This document shows, one piece after another, positions 1 through 7,929 of a DNA stretch of 29,852 bases (its first letter is position 1; every line of letters starts with the position of its first letter). The notes under the pieces were generated by a model. That model was not told the origin of the DNA and ran no database searches. It worked only from the letters and a program-made list of their open reading frames with translations. Source of the stretch: Chloroflexota bacterium (GTDB lineage: Bacteria; Chloroflexota; UBA4733); assembly GCA_023381895.1 (NCBI GenBank), contig JAMCTA010000122.1, positions 1 to 29,852 on the forward strand, written 5' to 3'. Both the position numbers and the translations under genes were made by a program.

Positions 1-260
1 TCGCGATCCCCGGCCTGGGCACGCCTTCCCAGGCTGATCTCCTGGGCGGGAGTCAAGAGTGGAGCAGTACCGATCTCGGCAAGGTAGGCGGCTAAGCTAT
101 CGAGCGTTGCCGCATGGATGTCGGGCTCCTCTTCGCGCCGCAACGTTCGCGCCGGGATGCGCAGCGCCCACTCTTCCTCATCTGTATGCACAGGGTGCTC
201 GGAGGTGATGGCCTCGTCCTCGTCGTGTGTTGGGAACCATTCTCTTGCTACTGCAGACAT
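1..260 (-). CDS. RNA polymerase sigma-70 family factor, N-terminal part (cut by window edge)
   Basis: The frame opens with ATG at 260 on the minus strand and runs off the left edge, so only about 86 residues are visible. AAGGAG lies 6 to 8 bases before the start. After an acidic leader the protein reads DSLAAYLAEIGTAPLLT, then a Gln-Glu pair and a Gly-Asp. This is the region 1.2 pattern (D-S-x-x-x-Y-L-x-E-I-G, P-L-L-T, then G-D) of primary and primary-like sigma-70 factors, which contacts the promoter discriminator. Regions 2 to 4 lie outside the window, so a principal factor (RpoD/SigA) cannot be told from a group 2 or 3 factor. The short leader, without a long region 1.1, suggests an SigA-like alternative or a compact primary factor. 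A good promoter precedes it. Confidence 0.82.
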   Translation of the reverse strand, partial: MSAVAREWFPTHDEDEAITSEHPVHTDEEEWALRIPARTLRREEEPDIHAATLDSLAAYLAEIGTAPLLTPAQEISLGRRAQAGDR

Positions 261-305
261 CTGCCATCTCCTTTGCTGAGCACAAGGTCAGGGTTAAGAC
301 CTTGT

Positions 306-334
306 ATGTTACCAGGCTAATCACAATTACACAA
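306..334 (-). promoter_or_regulatory. sigma-70 type promoter of the sigma factor gene
   Basis: On the minus strand TTGTGT (334-329) and TAACAT (311-306) are separated by 17 bases. Transcription would start near 299, giving a leader of about 40 bases ahead of the sigma factor start at 260. The surrounding 261-380 stretch is AT-rich compared with its neighbours and holds no gene. Confidence 0.5.
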
Positions 335-390
335 GAGGCAGCCTGTGTTTACAATCTTTGTAGAGAACACTGCAACAGGAAGAGGACGAG

Positions 391-1089
391 CTATGATGGC
401 ATTCCTCCTGAAGATTCTCTCTCGACTCCCAACTCGGTCGCAAGATCTTGACTCACTGCGAACTCACTCCCTTCCACCTGCACGGTGAGTGGCTCGCGGA
501 ACGGACCGCGACGTACGACGGTGATCGTCGCGCCTGGGATGAGGCCAAGCCGGGCAAGATAACGCAGTTTGGCCGGATCGCGGTCGCTGACCTGGCGCAC
601 CTGTGCTCGAACCCCGAGCGGGAGGTCCGCAAGCCGCTGCAGCATGGTGGTGGTCACTTGGCCTCCTGCCGTCGGGATGGGGTCTCCGTGAGGATCGCGC
701 GCCGGGTCGCCAAGCTTCGCAGCGATCCGCGCTTCGAGCCGTTCTGTCATAGCGTGTTCGAGCAGTTCCGCGTCCTCGTGGACTTCATCCCATGTATAGT
801 TGAGCACCTGGACGAGAAACTGTTCAGCAAGCCGGTGATGGCGGATCACCTCGAGCGCCGCCCGGACGCCGGCACTCGTCAACATGACGCCGTGGTAGGG
901 CATATGTTCCACGAGGCCGAGCTGAGAGAGCTGCCGGAGCTTGTGGGAAGTGCCGGCTGCGGTCACACCGAGACGGTCCGCCAGCTCGGTGGTTGCGACG
1001 GGACGCTCGGCCCCGCCGAGATGGTAGATTGCTTTGACATAATCCTCAACCGTTGCGGTCGTTGGGCGTCCCCGCGCATCCAGTGGCAT
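391..1089 (-). CDS. DtxR/MntR-family metal-dependent transcriptional regulator
   Basis: Winged-helix regulator of about 232 residues that senses Mn2+ or Fe2+ and represses metal uptake genes in this family. Residues 10-70 form the DNA-binding domain (TVEDYVKAIYHL, then a helix-turn-helix around TTELADRLGVTAA). Residues 75-140 form the dimer and metal domain, with the family signature WDEVHEDAELLEH and the later H-G-D-P-I-P. Residues from about 155 form an FeoA/SH3-like C-terminal domain. An in-frame ATG lies 12 bases upstream at 1101, but GGAGGA sits between the two ATGs, correctly placed only for the one at 1089, so the shorter start is preferred. The gene is read in the same direction as the sigma factor gene, 130 bases away. 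Whether Mn or Fe is the co-repressor cannot be decided from sequence. Confidence 0.9.
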   Translation of the reverse strand: MPLDARGRPTTATVEDYVKAIYHLGGAERPVATTELADRLGVTAAGTSHKLRQLSQLGLVEHMPYHGVMLTSAGVRAALEVIRHHRLAEQFLVQVLNYTWDEVHEDAELLEHAMTERLEARIAAKLGDPARDPHGDPIPTAGGQVTTTMLQRLADLPLGVRAQVRQVSDRDPAKLRYLARLGLIPGATITVVRRGPFREPLTVQVEGSEFAVSQDLATELGVERESSGGMPS

Positions 1090-1113
1090 GACTTCCTCCA
1101 TCGAAGAGTTTAC

Positions 1114-1132
1114 CTGACTCCAGCATGGTCAG
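1114..1132. promoter_or_regulatory. possible operator upstream of the metalloregulator
   Basis: A dyad CTGAC-N9-GTCAG sits 25 to 43 bases upstream of the regulator's start. DtxR-family genes are often autoregulated through dyads near their own promoter. The arms are only 5 bp and do not match a known consensus well, so this is a weak call. Confidence 0.25.
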
Positions 1133-1227
1133 CCTAGACTTTTGAAGGGGATCTGCTACAGGACTGCTCTAGTAGCGCGTTACCCGTGTTTGACTGGTGC
1201 CTGACGGTCCCTCACCCTGCCTCTGGC

Positions 1228-1256
1228 ATCCCTCGCCCGCCACGCGGGCGAGGGAT
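1228..1256. repeat. perfect 13-bp hairpin with 3-base loop
   Basis: ATCCCTCGCCCGC, loop CAC, then GCGGGCGAGGGAT: a perfect, very GC-rich stem between the divergent metalloregulator and glycosyltransferase genes. Neither side has a T-run, so it is not a classical intrinsic terminator. It could be a leader structure of the glycosyltransferase mRNA or a dispersed repeat unit. Its presence argues against glycosyltransferase translation beginning at the GTG at 1186. Confidence 0.6.
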
Positions 1257-1344
1257 CTCCTTTGGACGGCCTGTGAGTGCCAGCCAGAAGAGGAGTAACG
1301 GACTACTAGGGCAAGCCTGCTTGTTTCTGCTACAGTGGTGCCCG

Positions 1345-4197
1345 ATGGTTGGAGGCTCCTCAAGCTCATTGCGCCTAAGGCGCAGTGCGACACGCGCTTG
1401 CCAGTGGAACGTGCGTGTCGGTGTCCTGCTCATTCTCCTGCTGCTGAGCTATGGGTTGCGTGCCTACAACATGGGTGGTCCCAGCCTGTGGTACGACGAG
1501 GGAGTAAGCTGGACTTTCGCCCGCCTGGCGTGGCCACGGTTGCTCAGCACCATTGCGCATCACGACCTCAATCCTCCGCTCTACCCCGTGCTCCTGCATC
1601 TCTGGATCGATGGGGCTGGAGCGAGCGCATATGCTCTTCGCATGCTCTCGTTGGTCGCGGGAGTGCTCATTGTGGCACTGGTGATGATACTAGCGCGAAG
1701 GGTGCTGAAGCAATGGTGGCTTGGTGCGCTCGCCGGCGTGTTTGCTGCCAGCTCGATCTTCATGATCGACTACAGCCAGGAGGCACGGGCCTACACACTG
1801 GCAGCCCTTTGGACCACGCTGGCCACCTACGCACTCGTGCGGGCACTTGACGAGCGAGTCGATGAGCGCCGCTGGTGGACATGCTATACGCTCGCCGGTG
1901 CACTTGCCTTATACAGTCATTATGCCACTGTTCTCTTGTTCCCTGCGCATCTTCTCGCTGTACTCGTTGCAAGACCGCGCCGGTTGTGGGCACTGGCCCT
2001 CAGTTGGGTGACCATCGCGGCTCTCTATGCCCCATGGTTACCGAGTATGGTGGTGCAGGTGCAAGTGGTCCGATCTGCTCCGAACTTCTTCTGGAAGGGA
2101 AGCATCTCTCCATTCCTTGCTCCCGGACGGGTGCTGGCGGCCACCTTCAGCCGGCCCGGTGCCTTTACTGGTGACGATCGTCAGCTCGTGGCGCTGACTG
2201 CGTGTGGTCTCGTAGTAGCTGTTCTCGTTAGCGTGCACAGGAGGGTCTGGCGAGGCACGATCCTCCTCGTGATCACCGTGGCTCTGTCGCTGTTGGAGGC
2301 AGGTGTCATTACTGCACACAACCCCATTTTTCTCGACCGGTACCTATTGCCACTGGCCCCGCTTATGGCAGTGCTCGTCGCGAGCTTTGCCGGAGTTACG
2401 GCCAATCAGACCGCTGCAACGGTGTCAGGCTTCCTCAGGCGCAGCGGTGCGGTGTTGCTGACTGTCGCCGTGATCGGTGCTGCTGCTGGCGCTACTATCC
2501 GTACCTGGGGGCATGCACCGCTCGGTGCGCACGAGATCAAAGATGGAGACATGCGGGCCGCGGTGGCATACATACGCCGAGATGCTCGCCCTGGCGATGC
2601 CATTTTACTCGATCAAGATACCTCACCAGTGTTCTCATATTATTATACTGGATTTCTCGGTCCAGAAGGGGTTGGATGGTTCCCGGCACTCCACGAGCTG
2701 GAGCGTCCGGACGATTTTTCGCAACTGGCGGCAACTCTCAATGCTGCTGCGCAGGGACACTCGCGGTTGTGGGTCATCTGGTGGCATCCGCAATATGCGG
2801 ACGCGACGCACTTCGTACGCAACATGCTGGAAGAGAAGGGACAGCTCCGACAATCCTATGCTGGTGCACAGGGCCTCCTCGTTCAGCTCTATCACCTGGC
2901 ACGTGGTGTATCCTTTTCAGCTCATCCTGAAGATCAGCAACCTGAGCGAATCGCTTTTGGAGATGCTCTTGAGTTCGACAGTTACCATATCGAACAGCAA
3001 GCGATTGCTGGGGGCGGCGCTTTCGCTGTCGACACCTGGTTCTCTCTCCTCCGCCCGTCGACTGCTTCGCTTGTCGGCGTGCTCCAGTTGACCCGTGATG
3101 GCACCGTATGGGCTCAAGCCGCTCCACCGCTCGCGTCGTACAACTATGGAACGGAGCACTGGGTCGTTGGCCGTGCAGTTTCGGGCCGGCTCATACTGCC
3201 AATCAATGGGGCGACCCCACCAGGCATGTACCGTCTCCAGCTCGGTGTGTACAACATTCAGACCAAGCAGGACTTGACTGCAGTCAAGTCCGATGGGGTC
3301 ACGTTGCCCCCCATGGTCGCTCTTGGCGAAGTCACGGTAGTGCCTCCGCGACAGCCTGTGACGGTGCCTCCGCCTGCACTGCAGCTCAATACCCAGGTGG
3401 GTGGTCATCTCATCTTGTGGGGTGAAGATCGGCTGCCGGCACGTCTGGAGCAGGGAGCCAATCAGCCAGTTGACCTTCTGTGGCGGTCCACCAGCCAGCC
3501 CAACGTCAACTTCTTGGCTCAGCTCCGTCTAGTCGCGGACCACGCCAGTGTGGCGTTTCCCATTGGCACACCGAGTGAGCTCACGCCGGGGTATGCCACT
3601 TCGCTCTGGCCAGCGGGAAGCGTCTTCCGTCAGGTTCTGGCGCTTGCCGTTCCCGCAAGTTTTCCCATCGGAGAGGCGACCGTGCAGCTCGTGATCACTA
3701 CCGATCAACGGGCGCAGCAGGTAGTAATCACATTGGGGCGGATGGAGATTCAAAGCCGGCCGCGCCAGTTTCAGCCACCAGCCGACCTTGGTCAACCGTT
3801 TCGTGAGGTCTTTAGCGGCGCTGCTGTGCTCGCTGGCGCGACTATCAACACTGACGCTGCCGTGCCTGGCGGGCACGTCGTCGTGCGGTTGGTCTGGGAG
3901 TGCCAGGCTAGTCTGCCTGGCGATTACACGGTGTTTGTTCATCTCCTCGACGCCCGAAATCTGATAGGGGGTAGGCAGCACGATGGACCTCCAAATGACG
4001 GGAGGGATCCTACATCGAGCTGGGAGGTGGGCCAGTGGATCATCGATGAGCACATCGTGCCGCTTCCGCGCAGTACGCTCCCCGGAATCTACCGTGTCGA
4101 GGTAGGACTGTATCGCTTGCGCGGAACCCAGTTCGACCGGCTTCTTCTGCCTGACGGGACCTCCTCGGCGATTGTCGGCACCGTCACCGTGCGCTAA
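1345..4197 (+). CDS. GT39/PMT-2-like membrane glycosyltransferase with three C-terminal beta modules
   Basis: About 950 residues. The N-terminal half is a polytopic membrane protein of the GT-C type (PMT_2/ArnT-like), which transfers a sugar from a lipid-linked donor on the outer face of the membrane. Evidence is the first membrane segment (about 25-38) followed by LWYDEG, whose D51-E52 pair is the expected catalytic acid motif, then about 10 further hydrophobic segments to residue 430. After a soluble segment, residues from about 505 hold three related beta-sandwich-like modules (about 505-670, 671-805, 806-950), each ending in a P-G-x-Y-R-L/V-x-L/V-G-L/V-Y-like strand. The last has the VFVHLLD signature. 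The frame is open back to a GTG at 1186, but that stretch contains a strong hairpin and lacks a good ribosome site. ATG at 1345 starts just before the first membrane helix. Acceptor and sugar are unknown. Confidence 0.82.
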   Translation: MVGGSSSSLRLRRSATRACQWNVRVGVLLILLLLSYGLRAYNMGGPSLWYDEGVSWTFARLAWPRLLSTIAHHDLNPPLYPVLLHLWIDGAGASAYALRMLSLVAGVLIVALVMILARRVLKQWWLGALAGVFAASSIFMIDYSQEARAYTLAALWTTLATYALVRALDERVDERRWWTCYTLAGALALYSHYATVLLFPAHLLAVLVARPRRLWALALSWVTIAALYAPWLPSMVVQVQVVRSAPNFFWKGSISPFLAPGRVLAATFSRPGAFTGDDRQLVALTACGLVVAVLVSVHRRVWRGTILLVITVALSLLEAGVITAHNPIFLDRYLLPLAPLMAVLVASFAGVTANQTAATVSGFLRRSGAVLLTVAVIGAAAGATIRTWGHAPLGAHEIKDGDMRAAVAYIRRDARPGDAILLDQDTSPVFSYYYTGFLGPEGVGWFPALHELERPDDFSQLAATLNAAAQGHSRLWVIWWHPQYADATHFVRNMLEEKGQLRQSYAGAQGLLVQLYHLARGVSFSAHPEDQQPERIAFGDALEFDSYHIEQQAIAGGGAFAVDTWFSLLRPSTASLVGVLQLTRDGTVWAQAAPPLASYNYGTEHWVVGRAVSGRLILPINGATPPGMYRLQLGVYNIQTKQDLTAVKSDGVTLPPMVALGEVTVVPPRQPVTVPPPALQLNTQVGGHLILWGEDRLPARLEQGANQPVDLLWRSTSQPNVNFLAQLRLVADHASVAFPIGTPSELTPGYATSLWPAGSVFRQVLALAVPASFPIGEATVQLVITTDQRAQQVVITLGRMEIQSRPRQFQPPADLGQPFREVFSGAAVLAGATINTDAAVPGGHVVVRLVWECQASLPGDYTVFVHLLDARNLIGGRQHDGPPNDGRDPTSSWEVGQWIIDEHIVPLPRSTLPGIYRVEVGLYRLRGTQFDRLLLPDGTSSAIVGTVTVR

Positions 4198-4260
4198 GTC
4201 CTCCGGAATTACTCTCCGGAAATGTGCCCCACCGTGATTCTTGTGACCGTAAGACGAGAG

Positions 4261-4290
4261 CAGAGAAGCAGCGCTGGCACTGCTTCTCTG
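4261..4290 (+). terminator. terminator-like hairpin after the glycosyltransferase gene
   Basis: CAGAGAAGCAG and CTGCTTCTCTG form a perfect 11-bp stem with an 8-base loop, 64 bases after the glycosyltransferase stop. No T-run follows on either strand, so termination would be Rho-assisted or the hairpin may protect the mRNA 3' end. A smaller dyad TCCGG/CCGGA lies at about 4202-4220. Confidence 0.45.
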
Positions 4291-4394
4291 GTGTGCTGTG
4301 TTACAACGAAAATTATGGAGAGGCGGGGCCGGAAGCGCAAGAGAGCTTTCCTTCGCACCAGCCATACATAGGGGTCCGACAAGGGTAGGAGAGA

Positions 4395-4853
4395 ATGTCT
4401 TCGACATCTGGCGAGAGATCGGTCGTCGAGGCACTTGAGGTTAATAGCCGTCTCCTTTGGAGCTTCATTCGCATAGAAGAGCTGCGAAGGCGTGTGCGCT
4501 CGTCAGAGTCGGAAGCAGCAATCTTACAGCGCGAGAATGAACAGCTCCGACTGCGCTTGGCTCGGTTTACCGCGGAGCTTACGCTCCTTCAGGCTGGGCA
4601 GGCAGTGCGCACGGGTGATGTAGTCGCTACAACCGTTGAGTCGATCCCGCAGGCTGTCAGCGCGATGGGACACCTGAGCCTAGCGACATCACCGAGTGAT
4701 CAGAGTACTGTTCAAAGTGCTGTGCCGGTTGTTGAGGTCACGGGTAGCCGTACGCACTGGTGGGCCAACGCCTGGCATAGCATCATTGGGCATGATCCTC
4801 GTGAGCGGGAGTGGGTGGCGAAGGATGAGACCCAGCACACTGAAACACACTGA
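4395..4853 (+). CDS. unknown protein with N-terminal coiled coil
   Basis: 152 residues, not recognised. TAGGAGAGA precedes the ATG at good spacing. Residues 13-70 are strongly helical and charged with a leucine-rich heptad pattern (ELRRRVRSSESEAAILQRE and on to LRLRLARF), which predicts a dimeric coiled coil. Residues 75-120 are low-complexity S/T/V and probably flexible. The C-terminus holds an aromatic patch (HWWANAWHSIIGH) and an acidic, His-ending tail. There is no signal peptide or membrane helix, so it is probably cytoplasmic. It lies 59 bases before another unknown gene on the same strand, and the two are probably co-transcribed. The coiled coil could serve a scaffold or DNA-associated partner role, but no function can be assigned. 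Confidence 0.72.
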   Translation: MSSTSGERSVVEALEVNSRLLWSFIRIEELRRRVRSSESEAAILQRENEQLRLRLARFTAELTLLQAGQAVRTGDVVATTVESIPQAVSAMGHLSLATSPSDQSTVQSAVPVVEVTGSRTHWWANAWHSIIGHDPREREWVAKDETQHTETH

Positions 4854-4912
4854 GCGTGTTGTAGCATATCTTTTGAGGGAAGCGCACTGCGTTCTGGAGT
4901 AGTGGCACAAGA

Positions 4913-5455
4913 GTGATTCAAGAGACTGTAGAGCGGGGCAGGTCCACTCAGGAAGTGATGGTCGGGGCGCCGCCGAAGCGCGTCAAGTCCAACAATCTCC
5001 TGTGGTTCGTTGGCGGTAGGACATACGTACCCCTGGCCGACTTGCGTCGACGCTTCGGACTTCCTCCTGAGGATGGGACGTGCTTGCAGGATAATGAAGG
5101 CCCCTGCCACATCGGCTTGCCCGTGCAGGTGGCCGAAGTGCTCGTCGATCTCAAGCAGAAGGGGAAACTGGGTTTCTCCTACGATATGGAGCATGCGTTC
5201 CGTATCGTTGTCGGCGTGTACCCCATGCGTATACGCACGAAGACTCAGGAAACGAGCGCTGCTGGCATCTCGCCGGCCTCTACGCTTGTGAGATCTGAGG
5301 AGACCATGGTTGAGGCGCTCACTGGTGACGACACGGTGGTTGCGAGCGTCATCGATGAGGAGCGTCTGGCTGCTGGCAGCGCTGATGAGCCTGCCAGTAC
5401 GGGGAGCTCCTCCATCAAGTCGGGCGGAAGCCGAGGACGCCGGCGCCGTGGCTAA
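4913..5455 (+). CDS. unknown protein with basic C-terminal tail
   Basis: Up to 180 residues, not recognised. The GTG at 4913 has only a distant GGAG; an in-frame ATG at 4958 follows AGGAAG very closely, so the start is uncertain (180 or 165 residues). A compact globular region of about 90 residues begins near KSNNLLWFVGGRTYVPL and includes two cysteines (in the segments around GTCLQDNEGPC). A segment rich in A, S, E and D follows, then a strongly basic end (SGGSRGRRRRG) that could bind nucleic acid. No membrane segment is seen. It follows the coiled-coil gene and precedes the potassium-transport genes by about 200 bases. The pairing with the coiled-coil protein suggests they act together, but this is inference. 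Confidence 0.65.
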   Translation: MIQETVERGRSTQEVMVGAPPKRVKSNNLLWFVGGRTYVPLADLRRRFGLPPEDGTCLQDNEGPCHIGLPVQVAEVLVDLKQKGKLGFSYDMEHAFRIVVGVYPMRIRTKTQETSAAGISPASTLVRSEETMVEALTGDDTVVASVIDEERLAAGSADEPASTGSSSIKSGGSRGRRRRG

Positions 5456-5589
5456 AGGATGACCTGGGATCGTTTCCCGACTCCACGCGCGTCTGGCCGT
5501 TGATTCAGCTCGACTGAGCGTGACAGACGTAGCTCTTTGAGATGCTGAGAGAGCGTGTGACACCTGTGCCACGAGCAAGCGTGGCGGGG

Positions 5590-5624
5590 TATAGTTAGAG
5601 GAGTTGGTAGGTTTTTCACCAACT
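5590..5624 (+). promoter_or_regulatory. -10-like element and leader hairpin before the trk genes
   Basis: TATAGT at 5590-5595 resembles a -10 box but has no convincing -35 partner. It is followed by AGTTGGT-N9-ACCAACT (5602-5624), a 7-bp hairpin in what would be the leader of the trk pair. The rest of 5456-5663 shows nothing recognisable. Confidence 0.3.
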
Positions 5625-5663
5625 TCTGCTCAAAGATGAGAAGAAAGAATCAGAAGGCTTCCC

Positions 5664-6089
5664 ATGCACGTCGTGATTGTGGGCTGTGGCCGTGTGGGTT
5701 CGACCCTGGCAACGCAGTTGGATGCAGCGAGGCACTCCGTAGCAATCGTTGACCAGTGTGATACGGCTTTTCTCAGGCTCCCGAAAGAATTCTCTGGTCA
5801 GACGGTGCTGGGAACCGGCATCGACGAGGATGTGTTGCGACTGGCAGGTATTGAGCGTGCCGATGCCTTCGCCGCCGTCATGACAGCAGACAATCGCAAC
5901 ATTATGGCGGCACAGGTGGCCAAGTATATCTTCGGCGTGAAGAAGGTTGTGTGCCGGATTTACGATCCTTTGCGAGAGCAGACCTATCGCGAGCTGGGCT
6001 TGGAGACGATCTGCCCGACGACCATTGGCGCATCGATAATTGCGCAGTGCTTTGAAGCATCAGCTGGCGCGGCCTTGAAGGCGAGCTAA
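5664..6089 (+). CDS. TrkA-N (RCK) NAD-binding potassium channel/transporter subunit
   Basis: 141 residues: a single RCK/TrkA-N Rossmann domain that binds NAD(H) or another nucleotide and gates a TrkH/KtrB-type K+ transporter from the cytoplasmic side. The motif GCGRVGS (G-x-G-x-x-G) follows the first beta strand at residues 7-13, and the acidic D30 (AIVDQ) ends strand 2, as expected for NAD. The rest follows the fold (TVLGTGIDEDVLRLAGI; VMTADNRNIMAAQVAK). There is no TrkA-C domain, unlike full-length TrkA. The next gene starts 3 bases after its stop and is a TrkA-N plus TrkA-C protein, so the two form a heteromeric pair like mycobacterial CeoB/CeoC. The membrane subunit is not in this window. 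Confidence 0.9.
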   Translation: MHVVIVGCGRVGSTLATQLDAARHSVAIVDQCDTAFLRLPKEFSGQTVLGTGIDEDVLRLAGIERADAFAAVMTADNRNIMAAQVAKYIFGVKKVVCRIYDPLREQTYRELGLETICPTTIGASIIAQCFEASAGAALKAS

Positions 6090-6092
6090 GCC

Positions 6093-6779
6093 GTGTTCAT
6101 CATCGTATGTGGCGCCGGAAAGGTGGGTTACTACCTCACGAAGGCGCTGGTGCAGCAGGATATCGAGAGCGTGCTCATCGAGAAGGAGGAGGCACGTGCT
6201 CGTATCCTTGCTGCAGAGCTCGGGGACTTGGTCATCGGTGGTGATGCGTCTGATCCGCGTGTGCTCGAAGAAGCAGGTGGCAACCGGGCTGACATTGTGA
6301 TTGCCGTCACTGGCGATGACGAAGACAATCTCGTTATCTGTCAAGTGGCGAAGCTGCGCTTCCACAGACCCAGGACGATCGCTCGTATCAACAATCCGAA
6401 GAATCAGCAGATCTTCGTTCGATTGGGTATCGACACGACCATCAGTCCAACAGAGCTCGTGCTCGCAGCCATCCGTACAGATCTTCCCGATCAGAGCGTG
6501 GTGCACCTCGCCTCATTACATCAGTATGGACTTCAGCTTGTAGAACTGGACTTGAAGTCATCGTCTCCGGCGGTGGGTCTCACATCGCGTCAGCTCATTC
6601 TCCCCGTTGGCGCGCGCATCCTGGGAATACTCCGCAACGGCGAGGCGATGCTCTACGACCCTCTGCTTGTGTTTGCTCCTGGAGACATGATACTTGCAGC
6701 AGTGAGGCCGTCGAGTATCGATGAGTTGCGGCGCGCAGTGGTCGGGACGGCTCCATCGTTCTTGTCACCGCTCTCTTGA
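6093..6779 (+). CDS. trkA: TrkA-family potassium uptake regulator (TrkA-N plus TrkA-C)
   Basis: 228 residues from a GTG start, 3 bases after the previous gene, which implies translational coupling. Residues 1-120 are an RCK Rossmann domain with CGAGKVG (G-x-G-x-x-G) and E30 at the end of strand 2; GDASDPRVLEEAG and VTGDDEDNLVICQVAK are typical TrkA-N segments. Residues 135-215 form a TrkA-C ligand domain (VELDLKSSSPAVGLTSRQL, then VGARILGILRNGE and FAPGDMILA). In this family the TrkA-C domain binds small ligands such as cyclic di-nucleotides. The gene converges on the KAS III-like gene with only 7 bases between the stops, which leaves no room for a dedicated terminator. Confidence 0.9.
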   Translation: MFIIVCGAGKVGYYLTKALVQQDIESVLIEKEEARARILAAELGDLVIGGDASDPRVLEEAGGNRADIVIAVTGDDEDNLVICQVAKLRFHRPRTIARINNPKNQQIFVRLGIDTTISPTELVLAAIRTDLPDQSVVHLASLHQYGLQLVELDLKSSSPAVGLTSRQLILPVGARILGILRNGEAMLYDPLLVFAPGDMILAAVRPSSIDELRRAVVGTAPSFLSPLS

Positions 6780-6786
6780 ACAGGGG

Positions 6787-7860
6787 TCAGCATCCCTCAC
6801 CGAGCGGATCGCGGCCGAGCAGTGTTCCTTGGCCACCCCACTGGAGAAGCGCCGCAGCCCAGGAGAAGCCGACACCAAAGCCACTCACCACGATCTGATT
6901 GCCGGGGTGTACGCGCCGCTCGCGGAGGGCTTGCTCGAAGGCGAGTGGCAGCGCTGACCCTACGGTGTTACCAGCGCGATCGAGAAAGCGCACGAAACGA
7001 TCTGAAGGCACTTGGAACTTCCGCTGCAGGGCGTCGAGGACGGGCCGGCTGGCTTGATGCAGCACCCAGAGGTTAACCTGTTCTGGCGTCAGCCCTGCCT
7101 CACGCAGGCACTGCTGGATGGCTCGTGGAACCTGACGCAGCGTGAAGGATAGTACCTCCGCGCCATTCATATAGAGGTCGTTTGCTGAGCGTACGTTTCC
7201 TGAAGCATCGGTGTGTTCGACCGCAGTTTCGGAGGTACGAGGGAGACGGGCGCCGCCTGCTGGGATGCGTAGGTACCGTCCTCCACTCCCATCGGTGCCA
7301 AAGACGAGGTGAGACAAGCCTGTGCCGTCACTGCTTGAGGTCACCACGGTGGCGGTTGCCGCATCGCCGAAGAGCAACACTGTTGAGCGGTCACGTGGAT
7401 TGAGGTAGCGGCTGATGACATCTGCCGTGAGGATGAGGCCAGTGCGAGCCAGCCTCGCTGAGATAAGCCCCTGAGCAACGCCTAGGGCGTAGACCCACGC
7501 CGAACACCCAAGGTTGATGTCGAAGGCTGCACAATGCGACGGCAATCCTAGTGCGTGTTGGAGCACACAAGCCGACGCCGGCAGCAGGTAGTCTGGCGTT
7601 TCCGTGCAGAAGAGCAGGAAGTCTATAGTGTCTCGCAGAATCCCAGCGTCGAAGACGTGCTCGGCGGCCTCTCGCGCGAGGTCTGTCGCCGTCTGCTCGG
7701 GGGTGGCGTAGCGGCGCTCTTGCACGCCAGTCATGGCCTTGATCTCGTGTGGTCCGGAAAGCTGGGGGAAACGTCCGGCAAGCTCCGCGTTGCCGATGCG
7801 CAATGGAGGGACGACGCTTGCCATCGCTGCGATAGTCACTCGTGGCCCTTGAATCTCCAT
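6787..7860 (-). CDS. 3-oxoacyl-ACP synthase III (KAS III)-like condensing enzyme
   Basis: 357 residues with a thiolase fold. The family condenses an acyl-CoA (or acyl-ACP) with malonyl-ACP. The KAS III triad is present: C119 (NLGCSAW), H268 (VLHQASR) and N298 (DRAGNTVGSALP), together with the glycine-rich GFGVGFSWAA end. The frame is open to 7902, but AGAGG stands correctly before the ATG at 7860, so the shorter start is used. The gene is last in the minus-strand run and sits 69 bases after an acyl carrier protein gene. No other fatty-acid genes are near, so it may be a specialised KAS III for making or transferring a particular acyl group and not the housekeeping FabH; sequence alone cannot decide. 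Confidence 0.88.
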   Translation of the reverse strand: MEIQGPRVTIAAMASVVPPLRIGNAELAGRFPQLSGPHEIKAMTGVQERRYATPEQTATDLAREAAEHVFDAGILRDTIDFLLFCTETPDYLLPASACVLQHALGLPSHCAAFDINLGCSAWVYALGVAQGLISARLARTGLILTADVISRYLNPRDRSTVLLFGDAATATVVTSSSDGTGLSHLVFGTDGSGGRYLRIPAGGARLPRTSETAVEHTDASGNVRSANDLYMNGAEVLSFTLRQVPRAIQQCLREAGLTPEQVNLWVLHQASRPVLDALQRKFQVPSDRFVRFLDRAGNTVGSALPLAFEQALRERRVHPGNQIVVSGFGVGFSWAAALLQWGGQGTLLGRDPLGEGC

Positions 7861-7929
7861 CGTACCTCTTCTCAGGCGCCGATTAGACGCAACGCGTGGC
7901 AATGCGCCGGCGGTACTGCCGAGGCGGAG

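Noticed and set aside
448..1137. Plus-strand open frame of 229 codons
   Set aside because: It is the antisense of the metalloregulator gene and has no recognisable domain.
1186..1344. N-terminal extension of the glycosyltransferase from a GTG at 1186
   Set aside because: The stretch encodes Pro/Arg-rich, non-conserved sequence, contains the 13-bp hairpin and has no ribosome site; the first membrane helix follows the ATG at 1345.
3529..4434. Minus-strand open frame of 301 codons
   Set aside because: It lies opposite the conserved end of the glycosyltransferase and has no domain signature; an effect of GC-rich codon use.
4712..5578. Minus-strand open frame of 288 codons opposite the unknown gene pair
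   Set aside because: It was considered as the real gene because the plus-strand pair is unrecognised. The plus frames have a clear coiled-coil pattern and a good ribosome site, while this frame has shuffled composition (many S, R, H, T) and no ribosome site.
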